The translations under genes were made by a program, and so were the position numbers. Positions 43,001 to 55,000 of a DNA stretch of 64,000 nucleotides are shown piece after piece (within the stretch, counting starts at the first letter, position 1; each line of letters begins with the position of its first letter). The notes under the pieces were generated by a model. It was not told the DNA's origin and did not search any database. It worked only from the letters and a program-made list of their open reading frames with translations. The stretch covers positions 14,293,383-14,357,382 of the forward strand of contig NC_084670.1 of assembly GCF_028389875.1 (NCBI RefSeq). Direction: 5' to 3'. The stretch is from Rhea pennata (lineage: Eukaryota > Chordata > Aves > Rheiformes > Rheidae).

Positions 43001-46000
43001 AAAAAAAAAAAAAAAAAAAAAAAGAAAAACTCATACAGTTTAATAAGAAAATGGCTAAATAGAGCCTTTTAATGGTCTTTTTATGTTAAGACTAGTCTTA
43101 TATAAAAATTATATAAAAATTTCAATATAAAGGGAAAAAACTTGAAAATGCAAGGTTTCCTTTTAGAAGTAGATTGTTTTCAGGTGAAAATGATAGTAAA
43201 ATCGTGTCTGCGGTAGATGAGATTATGCCTGTTTAACCATTGTATATGATATCTAATCATTATCTTGTTCAGGGACAAAAGTCACATTTAGTAAATGTTC
43301 TGTTTATGACTTAATGTCTTTAAATTTGTAATTAAGATGCAAACCTTTAGTATCTAGTTACAATATGATCTAGTCTTGAATTATGATTAGATGTGACACT
43401 CAGTATTAAATGTCAATTCTCTGAATCTTGTTTTGTGATTCTCTCACATACCAAAATTTAAGTAGCGCTAAACACATTTTGGTCAATAATTTAGCTTTTG
43501 GTCTAACGTCCTTGGAAAACTGCAATGGAAATACTGCTTTGTCTTCAACAACAGGGTAATGAATATATCCTTTTAATGGCATTTTTGCTGCATTTTGAAA
43601 TACTAGCAGTTAATGTCAAAAGGAGTAAGACATGACCACTTACGAATGGTTAATTACTTTAAAGAAAACATATTACAGCTATACTTTAAAAACTGCTTGT
43701 CCTGCCCCTCCTCCAGCATCAGTTAGGAGCAATACATACAGTTATGATAACTGCAAGGGAGATACCTTTACTTTCTTACCATTTTTGGGTCTCTCATGCC
43801 TATGTTTTTCAGCGCCATCACAGCAGTTGCATGAACTCTGAGTGGCAGATCTGAGGCACCAGATGCATATCCTGGCAAAAATTTCTTGATATGCTTGATG
43901 CTGGCTGGATGTCCCACATTCCCAAGGGCTTTCAAGGCCATGGAAATTTCTTCTGTGTTAGACTTGCTCAATGCCTCTCCTGCAAAACCATGAAGTAGCT
44001 GAAAAAAAGAAAACAATTTTTCTGTTCAATTCCAGCTCTTATTTATATCCCATCTCCCAGCCTGTGTTTGAGGTTTGGCTTTTCTTTGATAGTTTCAGCA
44101 TGTTCAATTCACTTATTCTAAATATTTTAAAATTCTTTTTGTTCTTATGAATAGGACATTTTATTCATAGACCAAGTATAGCTGAGAAAGCAGCAATATA
44201 CAGCCTCTTCATCCCTACACCTTGAAGTTATTGACTAAGATTTTTAAAGACAAAAATAATAGTTAGGTCCTAGTCCCCACTGCCTTTCAGTGTGGGTTAG
44301 GAAGCTGCAATAACACCTTTTGGATATCTCTTCCTACTGTTCTAAGACAGGTGCAAAAATGCAGATACAGTTTAATCCTACATACCCTTAAATAAGCTTC
44401 CTGAAGATAGAGCTAGTGACTGTACCCTTCGCTTCCAGTATGGATTAATAACTGGGAATGAGATCACCAGGTCATTCAAAAGCCTTCCTTGTAAGCAAGT
44501 GGATCACATTTTATGTATGTGACAAGATTAGAGATAGTGGTCTGAAGACCGTGAATATGAGAAAATAACTAAATCCTAGTAGAAAGCTGCTTTCAACACT
44601 AAACAATGATTCTACAGAAGAAACACTGAAATGTCACAGAATAATTTCAATGCTGTTCCTATGCTTTAAAATATCGCATTTGAGATCCATTGATGCTGCA
44701 GAAACAGCTCTTTTGATGTTATTAATCAAATTGAATGGAAATTTGAAATACATTGAATAACATGTACAATTGTTTGCTTTGGTGAAGAATTTTCAAATAT
44801 TCCCTGGGATTGGGCTTCCTGTACTTAACTAGCTCAAACTTGTTGGTGGCAACTGTTACACAGGAGATGCACATAGGAACCAGAGGAGGCTAATTGGGCC
44901 TTTTCTGTGTTCCATAGGAAAAAAATCACGGCAGGTACACAATGCATTGAGAACTCCCTGCTCTTACTGAAGATGGTGGGTTGACTAGTGTACAAGCGCA
45001 AGAATACCTGGGTTCTCTTTCTGTCTCTACTGTGGCTGGGTGGATGACCTCCATAAACCACTACAGGCATGTCAGGAAAGGAGAAATAGTACTCCTTAAA
45101 TTATTTTGAGGCCTACTGATTAAGAGCAGTGCAAAACAGGCACGTATTACTGTTATTTAAACTGCATACTGTAAATAGATGACTGGGTTCTGTTTCTGGC
45201 TGACAAACTGATGGGCTACACCTCTTTGGGCAAAAGAGAGGCTTTTTTGTCACTTCGGTTACATGTCTGTTATATGTCTATATTTAGAGGTGTTTCAGAA
45301 CAGTGCCATGAGACTTTGTTAATAATTGGCAATAAAGCACTTAGAAATACTCAGATAGGAAGTGCCATGAATTGTATGCTTCTCCTTTTCATTCTCTTTT
45401 CTGTGTTAACCTAAAGATAAAAATGTTGTCTTTAACTGACTGGGGTTCCTTTCCCCAAAGGGAAAGTGAAAGGCAGATCTCTGAATAGTAAAGAGAAAAC
45501 TCTAGGCTTTCTTTTAAAAGATAAATAAAAATCAGGTTACCTGGAGACATTCTGAACAGGAATCTGATGAAGAGCACTGTTTATGGCACAATGATGCATA
45601 GCTAAGATGGCAAACCTTTCCAAGCACAGTACTTGAGCGTGGGCAATGTTTTTTCACAATGAGCTAGGGAGAAAGTAGTTGTTTATTACCACAATTAACA
45701 AGGAAAAAGCAATTTAAAAAAAACACATTTCCAACAAATGCAAGGCAATACCCAGCTTTCAATATTTTTGTATTGATAAATTTGTAGTAATTCAGTGAGT
45801 ATTGCTGTATTTGACAATTCAATCATAATGTAATTCTAAGAAACATCTGCAAGGCAGATCTGTAGCTTTAACAGTGGTCCAGATTTTAGTTTTGTACAGA
45901 CTATAATCCAAACGGAGAAAATCACCCAGTTACAGAACGGAAAAGCACACATTATTCAAAAAGCACTCATCATCGTTTTATAATTGCCAGAGCTATAGGC

Positions 46001-49000
46001 ACAAAAAACTTATGATATTCTGAGTGGACTTCAGTACTTTGGGCAGGCAGGAATATTTCATATGAATGTGAGAGCTGACAGGAGGTAGAAACCCACCACT
46101 TCCTCAGGTGGGAAGCACAGCATTACAGCACAGCAGCAGCTGATCTGCAATGGCTTTCACAGAGGGCAAAGCTCTATTCTAAGTTTGATGGTGTCTACTC
46201 AAGCTAGGCAGATAGAAGTTTCTGCATCAGAATAGAATTTGACCATGCAGGAGATGTGCAAAATTGTAAAAATCATTATGCTTTCTCCTACATGAGCTCC
46301 ACATTGACATAATTCCCTTGTTTTCAATAGATTTGCTCTGATTTATACCCATTCTGTTAGGTTAATCAAAACCAATATAACAAACATGTATTTCTTACTC
46401 TCTAGTCTTTCCAGGGACTCTCAGTTAGAGATCTGATCTGATGTAACTATAAAGTACATTTGGACAAAGGAAAACTAGAAATCACTGTCTGTAGCAATAA
46501 CCTCTGACACTGAGGGTATTTTGCTCTTTCTTTTCTGTTTCATACTGGACTCATTTTTGCCCCTTTGGTTTGTATTCTCCTCCCTTAAGACAGTCAGGAA
46601 ATAAACTCCTTTTAACCTCACTAGAGGATATAAAACCTTTATATTTTCAAAGCCTTTGCAATCTTGTCAAAGGAATAAATATGACAGATGCTAAAATTAA
46701 TAAATAGCCAGTAGATAGTGTTTAAAGAATCCTACTGTGGCTTCCTCCATCACATCACTAGTTGGCACGCTTGAGTGCAGACCGACAAGCACTGTCTGAG
46801 CTGCTTCCCAGTTGGTGAGTTCTTGTCTTTCCATTTTATGCCTTAAGAATCTGAGTGCGTGATGAGTGGCAACTGAAGGAACTATATCCAAAAGATAGCG
46901 CCTGTAATGGGAAAGGTAATGACCATTTTCTAAAATCAGCATTTGAACATGGTAATGCCAGATTGTCTCCAACAGAATTTTTCAGAATAAGAATCATCTC
47001 TGAGTTTTTTGCTACCTGTATGCTGGTCGACTTGAGAACTGTTTCCATATTGACTCGTAATTCTCCTCATTTGCTACACGGAAAAGGTGCAAAAGCTTGA
47101 GGGCTTTTGCAGGTGCATCACTGGGAACCTGTTCATGAGCGTTATCTACTAGATCTTGTAGGCTTTCCGCTATCTGCAGGAAGATTAAAATACACAAAGT
47201 TCACACACGCTTCTTTCTCCTACATGAACTGATTCAAGCCTCCAACAAAGAAACTGCCCAGAATCTGTCTGGCTAGAGCTTACCTGGCTTTCCACATTTT
47301 TTATTTTGAATAAGTGGACAGGAAGTTGAAGCAATTCACTTCCAAACTGGTACTGAAGTGACCCACGCTTCCAAAATTCCTTTGGTGGGATCTCAGCCAT
47401 GTGCTTTTGCACATCAGTCAGTGTAAGTTTCTGCCTGGAATGGAAGAACGGAGGGAGATAACATCAAAAGATGCAGGGTAAAATATAAAGAGAAGAGCAG
47501 TATTTCTGCCTCTCCTCATTGCAATGTAAGTGCCGTTGTTTCAAAAGGGTTTTGTTGTCGAGGGACAAAAGTATTTACAAATAGATGCACTAGGACACAG
47601 CGCTCAGAGCCTTACTATGAGAAGGACTGCACAGGGCTCAAGACCAGAGCTAGCCATTGCCTTCCTTTGGGATTAAGATGGCTTGAGAATTTAAGGAAGA
47701 GGTGGGAGGTGAGAAGTTGTGGCTTAAAAAAAGATCACAGGAACTGTGTGTTGTGTCTTAAGAAGTAAATTAAGGATTACAGAAGAATAGCTGACGGGAA
47801 ACTTTTTCAGAAATTATCACTTAATTTCAACCTTTTAAGTAGTACATAAAAGTCCTCGAATGGCTATGCTTCCTAAAAGCTTCAAAAGAAATTGAAAATT
47901 GTTAATAGCATAAGAACAATTACAGTCTTCTTAACAATTACAGTCCTCTTTTGCCTGGCAGGCTGAATGTCCTGGGGACTATAGAAGATAAAAGGTTTTC
48001 ATGAAGCTTCAAATTGGATTTCCCAAACAAAGAGGGCCAGATAAATTCAGGATTAATTTTGGAAGAGTACTCAAGTTTTTGGAGACTTTTCAGACAGCAC
48101 CAAACCTTCAGCTTTTGTTATTAAGAAAAATTCTAATGAGGGAATGTCTTTGTAAATATTTCCTGTGAATACTACATTATCATTTAAAGGGCTGCATCCT
48201 ATCCTGCCAATTATGTTTAAAATAGGTCATTCAGGACACTATAATAAAGTCAGGAATTTGTACTGAACATCTGAAAACATTTCAAAACCAATATCATGCA
48301 CTGTATAGTATCTCAAAATCTCTGTAGAAAATTGGCATGTTTATTTTGGAATCTCTAAGATGATCTTTCATATCATTTCTATCTACTCCTTCCATACAGA
48401 TTTCATAGAACTGCTGCACAGAATATCACAGCATTGCTTTGCAAAGAAGCCACTGGAATGTGAAAATAAACTGCTACAGAATCAATCAAGACTTTTTTCT
48501 CTCTTCAAATTTTACACAATATTATTGGAAGGGCATTTGGGTCAGAATGTATGCATATGTCCAAGGTGCACTTGGACAGATTTAACTCCCCTTTCCAGAA
48601 TGAAAAAAAGATGAATCTATTACATCATCATCTTTAATGTTTTGGGAAGAGATATATGGGCCTAGAATATATGGGAAAATGTTATACTCCATACAGAACA
48701 GCAAATGAATACTGACCATAGCATTAAAATGGGGAAACAATAGCAAAACATCTCTTGGCTTCAAAAGGTGCAGCAAGAGGTTTAGGCTGAACAGGACTGA
48801 AAATTCACTTCCAAATGTTTTAAGTCCTTCACATTAGATTTTCATTTTACAAGGAAAGTGCATCAAAAAAAATAACTTCTGAAGATCTGGATGACATATC
48901 CACATCTTCCCACCTATTGTACACTTGGCCCCTTCTGATGGGCAGTGCAAGAGTTCCAGAGAAAATGAAGAAGAATAAAGGCACTACCCCTTCTGAGGAG

Positions 49001-52000
49001 GTCAATACCTGAGGAAGAATAGTAGGGAAGTCCATGCAGGCTTGCAGGAATAAAGTTTAAATCAGCAAAGGTTCATTGGTTCCAGACCAATGCTCTCTCA
49101 TAGTAGACTGTAATTTGATAAAGGTACTGCAGTTATATCTATCATACCTTGATTGCATGAAATAGTAAAGCTGCTTTCATCTTTTTTTTTTTTTTTTTTT
49201 GTTTGGTCAATTTGAACATATTCATCATATTAATTAAGCTAATCAAGGATTTATTGACATAAATTTTCTGATGTCTCATTTTCCAAAACTGTATACTGAA
49301 AACTACTAGATTTTTACAGAAGTTAATGAAGCAATGCAAAATTACAGCAACTGAGGAGGGAGACTGAGGTGTATCTTCTGTAGTGACCTGTAGTAGAAAG
49401 CCTTCCTCTTCAGTAGTGTGTAAAATGACCTTGCCTACAGAGTCCATCACTAAAGCAGGTAAGTTAAAAAATAAAACCAATAGATGATTTTGATGCAGAT
49501 GAAAAAAAAAAATCACACTCTGAAAGTTTAGGGGCTTTAGTTAAAGACAAATAGGGGTGTAATTTCTTCGACAATCATGTTCTTGTTTTGCCTAAAACTT
49601 GTTTAAGAAAAACATAACTTTTCCAGTGGAAAAGCAAATACATTTTACATGTCCTGTGCTGAATCTTTTTGCAACAATACCTAATTTCCTTTCAAGAAAT
49701 GCTTTCGATGGAAGAGTTGCAAGCAGTCCACAATACTTAGGAAGTATGTTGGAATCTAAAGTCGTATCTAGGTTTCTTGCAAACTAGTCTCCATGGTCTA
49801 TTGCTCTATTATTATTTTCCAGGGAACTTACTTTCAGTAAGTAATTGTCTTTCAAAGCATTTTACTGCAAATATATTAGTTCACAATTTTTCAGATGGAA
49901 TTACATTTGTTTTGGCTTTTATGTCATAAATCAAATATCCCTGAGAAATAAAACAGTCAGACCCTGCCAAGTTTAGTTAACAAAATTTGGATAGTGATGT
50001 GCATTTGGCTAGTGTTTCAGGTTTACAACTAACAGTGAAGGTTGTTTTTATGAACTGTTTGGGGTTTTATGTAATTAAATACTGGCAAATAGGCTGCGGA
50101 AATAAAGGATTTATTTCAGTTGTGGAGTTTGACCAGATTACTGAGATGCTGAGTTGCAGAATTAAGGGCATATATACAGTACCTTGCTTCTACTATAGCA
50201 TTTCCTCCTGTTATCTCATTGAAGGGTGCAAACTGGTGGATTTCCTCGACATCAGCTTGTGTAATTACTGCTTCATTACGTGCATATTTAATTTTGTAAT
50301 TGTAAGTAGCAGTTGCCCGGGAATTCTTGTTTCTCTTTATAACAAAAAAAAGTGACAAAGAAAATAGGAAGTCATTTAATTTTTAAGTTATGTGACTAGA
50401 AGGTATTGTATCACCCACTTCAACCTGCTTATTCTTCAGGGCTGTTTTACTCATTGTCCACACTGGCAGTTTTTCTGAATTCTGAAGGTATACTTCCATG
50501 GAAGAGGTCAGACTTTTATAGGTAAGAAGTGTTAGCTTGTTATTCCCTTTCCCAAATATAAATCATTGGTTATTCCCTTTAGAAGGTGAAACATTCCCTG
50601 AGCAGCAGTATAAGCCATATGATTTCTTATTTCAAAGACAGGAATCTGAGGTAAACATCGTCTGTGCCTACACTTTGCATTGTAATATGATGCAGAAATA
50701 CCTGCCTTGAATACTAGAAACTGGACATCATGGCTGTTTTTTTCACTTTGCAGAGGAGATGAATTAACTTACAATGATAACTAATGTTTTTCAAGTCGGC
50801 TGGTTTAAGCTAGTTGAGGAATCTCTGTAGTATATGACAGTTTATGCACAGATCATTAATGCTCCATAGACAGGATTCTCATGTAGAAAGAAACTGCAGA
50901 TAGCTAGATACAGCAGATCTGGTTCTACTTAAAATATGTACCATACACATATATGTTTTATATATAAAAATAAAAAATAAAATAAAATAGAATAAAAATA
51001 TGTAAACATAATCCTTCTAATTTACCTGCTGGCAGGTCCGGCAAGGATGAGTGTATGCTGAACCAGTGACCATTTGAACTTTCCCTTCGCAGCTGTTTAA
51101 GTCCTTAGATTTTGTCACATACATTAGGTTTGCTCTCTTGTTTTCCTGAATTGCGTAGGTAGTATTACAAACTCCTCCAATGCTGGCCTGGTAAAAATTA
51201 GATGGAATCAGAGAATGTTTATCCCTAAGCAGAGCTCCTTTAGCCCCCCATATGAACTTTCCTGTTTAACTCTATAGTTTCAAAATTCCTATTAGAAGTG
51301 CATATTTTTTAGTCATAGTACTTTCCAAAAGCCAAACTAGGATGACTTTACTTTCTTTTCTTTTCCACATGCACAGGTGAATGTACAATAAGCCAAATCA
51401 GAATTTCATTGAGAGTGCTAAAATTCTCAATAGCTTCACTGAGACAAGATTGGAGCCTCAGAAAAGATGGATAGTAATTTCCTGTTAGAACTGTTGATTA
51501 TGCAATATGATTTGAGGAATATTAATAAAAAGTGTCAAAATAATGTGATCAGTCAGAATAAAATCTCAATAGCAAAGTATTTGAAGGTTGGAAATGACAT
51601 TCTGCCCCTAATATTTGCTTTCATAGACAGCTTATAAATGCCTATAAAACAGGCCTTGGAATATTACGCAATCTATTGTAATATGAACGGCAATAATTAA
51701 AAAGAATTTCAGAATAGCAGAGTTCTGATTGTGGGTTTTCTTGAGTTTGCAGTTTTAACTCAGATCTTCAGTAATATTTCAAGCATACGTAAGTGGTCTT
51801 AAATCTCCTCAGCCAGTCAGGAGATTTTGGAAAGGAAAATATTTGATTATGTTTTAGGAGGAAGGGTAATTTTTATGATTCTTTTATTGTTACTGATAAT
51901 GTAGCTGTTCCAGAGAGCAGTTCTGGGCTATGTCAACTCAGTTAAACGGTCATGTGATGGTTTGCAAGGCAAAGCATACCTACTTTAACAGTACTCCTGA

Positions 52001-55000
52001 GGGCACTGTGGCATCACTAAGGGCTACAAGTAAGAATACACACCAAAAGACTTGTAATCTGCAAATACAGGTATGAGGCTACTCTGCAGACAGCAGGATG
52101 AGGCAGAGACATTTAAACTTTAAATGGGAATGCCCAGCCCACATGACTTAGCAGGACAAAGCAGCCTTCTGCTATAGCTGGACTTCTAGTAAGTGTTATT
52201 TAGGTTATGGCTCGCTCAGATATCTTATCCTACCCACTGGAAGCCGTGAAGCAGACTTTCCCAGGTTAGTTGCTTAAACCTATCTGCAGTTCAGATTCAC
52301 CTTCTGCATTTTGGGACTAATAATGGTTATCTTCCTATACAGAGTGACTTGAGATTGTCAAGCAAGCATGCCAAAGCTCACAAATCAGTGGCTGTGTGAG
52401 AAAAGCAAAGAAAACTTGAAAGAGATTTTAGGAGGTGAAGCTGCATATATCAGCAACAAGCTTAGCAATGAGAGCAGGAGATATTGCTAACTGAATTAGA
52501 AAGAATGAAGATGTAAAACTAGATTATGAGAAAATAGTGCTGTAAAATACTGACACCACCACCCAGGTTTTTATGTGCAACAAGCAGCATGAAAATATTA
52601 AATCATGTAGTTCCTTTATCAGAAACAACTCTATTCATATAAAAATACATTTTTTAAAAAATTGAAGTTGCTCCGGTCTGCATTTTCAATAAAAAAAAAA
52701 CATGAAAGCACAGTAATTTCAAGGTTTTTGCTGATCTCTGAATCAAATGCAGTCTAATCAATGTAAATACGGTTTTTCAAAAGCTAAATACATTGCAATT
52801 TCTGCGGTGAACAGTAATATCAGATGTTTTACCTTGACTAAGATATTAAAACCTGAAAAACAGTGGAAATTCCAATAGAACAACTGCAGCTGTCAAAACT
52901 GTTACAATAATATCATGGCATGTATACTATTTTCCTCCTAAAAGAGCAGCTAGAAGAGATTAAAGAATATTTGATTAGTAGAGAAGTGAAATTTGTGTTA
53001 TTGTAGCTTTAATCTTATGTTGCACATTTAAGCTTGTTTTAACACAGTATTCAAATTTTTTGTAGGCTTCTGCTTTCATATGAGCTTACTTTTACTAGAA
53101 TCACAAGCCAGATTTTGTAAAGGTCTAATGCTGCAAATACACTTTCTGAAATAAACTGATCAACTAGATTAAAAATCTACTTATTTTGTTGTTCTCTTTA
53201 GCTACAGCTCAATCAAATGTTGTGCCATATGAATAATTTAATGATGATCTCCCAAGCTTAAGTGTTTCTTTTTACTGAAGATTATGTCAACAATGAATCC
53301 AGAAAATGCAGTAAAAGAATCAGACGAGAGAGTTTATTTAGTGACAAAGCAACCATAATGGGCAAGATGAAATGCTTACCTCCTGTAAGTTATATGAGTT
53401 CTGCATCTTCTTTATACTCAGCTCCAGCACATTCAGAACCCCTCTGTAGATGTTAAGACCATCATCTGAGACGGCCTCAGAAGCCATAAGGTTTCCAACA
53501 TGGCCATTGTTATACTCAAATTTGATGGGATTACTCAGCTGTCCTGTTAGCGCCTGAGTCAGTTTGAGCGACCGGGAGAATGAGCTTGTAGGCCAAATAC
53601 CGTTGTATTCTGCTGCTTCGATTGAGTGAATCTAGAATAGAAAGGGAATATAATTCCTTTTTATTTTTTTCTACTAACTTTTTAATGCATATAAATAAAC
53701 AGTGCAAACATCATCTAGAGTCCTACTCCCTTCAAAAATATAATTTTAAATAACATAAAGCCTCTTTAATAATATAACTTAAGTCTACATTTAACATAGC
53801 TACTACCAAAACACGTTTCTATATATATATATGGAGAGAAATGCAAACGACTTTGATATTTCTAAGTCACTGTGATTTGTTCTATTTCACAGATAATCCA
53901 TATTGACTAAAGTTGACTTGCATGAAAAGAGAAGAGCTGCATGAAGCAGGTTGCTTCCAACCAAAAGCAGGAAGGAAGACCTGCAGGAAATTGCAGGAGA
54001 AAGTTGATGTTGCATAAAGCATCATTAACTCCTATTGTGAACTCCGTCATCTGCCTCACTGGGGTTATAGAGCACAGGCAGGAGTCAGAAACTAATAACA
54101 ACATGGTTGCTGGGCCAGCCAGATAGTCATGATTAGTGGAGCACTGGAAAGGAGGTTATAAAAAACTGTCCTTCCCTACATATTTTTCTGTGGAGTGTCA
54201 AAGCCAAAGGCTCAGACCAACTGGTACCAGCCCTTTGCACTTTGTCCTCTAGCCTTAACCTGGGGCTAATCTAAGTGATTAGAAAGTTATGCTAAACTAT
54301 GTATAACTTGAACTATTTCTACCCCACAAGAGTGGGGCATGTTTAGCTTAGTTTCTTTGAAGATCTTCCCCACCTATATATTTTGAGAATTTAGAGAGCC
54401 TTTTTTGTGACACCTTAGGCTGGTAATGTGATGCAAAACTCAGATCAATTTCCCCAAAAGCCACAGAAACTAAATTCTCATACAGCAAATCACTGGAGAC
54501 TGAACTTCAATATTTATTTTTGTTATTTTTTGTGGAGATCACTGCCAACTCCAGTAAGTGAAGTTTACAGAGGATGCAGTTACAGAGCAAGTCCCTCATG
54601 CTGCCTCTTAGACATGCTTCTGGCATACTGTGTATGGGAAGGCTGAGGACTGTGCTGCAGGGTCACTTCCAGTAGTTTTCCCCAGCCCTCAGGGCCCAGA
54701 CAGTACTTACGCTATCTGCTAAGGCTTCGAACATAGCAGGTGATTCTTACTTGAGGGTTTGTGATGAAAAAATTGTCAGCTGGAAACCACTCAGGGACCA
54801 GGGCTTTTTACTTGGGCTGAATGTGAACCAGTAGGCTAAAGATGAAAGATTAATTCCCTGAGCAATCCCTCCGAACTGTCTAATTTAAATATAATAGCAG
54901 CAAAATAAACTTTTCATAGTGCAGAAGGGAATAAATGTATCATTACCTTTCACTTAGAACTTGCCCAGAAGCTTGTGACTACTTTTTTCTTTTCTCTTTA

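Larger units (their letters stand above)
41935..43779 (-). other. VTG intron 11 (1.8 kb)
   Basis: It contains the CR1-like remnant near 42077-42205, an A25 tract (42999-43023) and an 82-codon minus-strand ORF at 42537-42785 that I could not identify. Confidence 0.8.

Noticed and set aside
49142..49516. 124-codon minus-strand ORF in intron 6
   Set aside because: It runs through a T tract and shows no domain. Exons 6 and 7 already join in frame.
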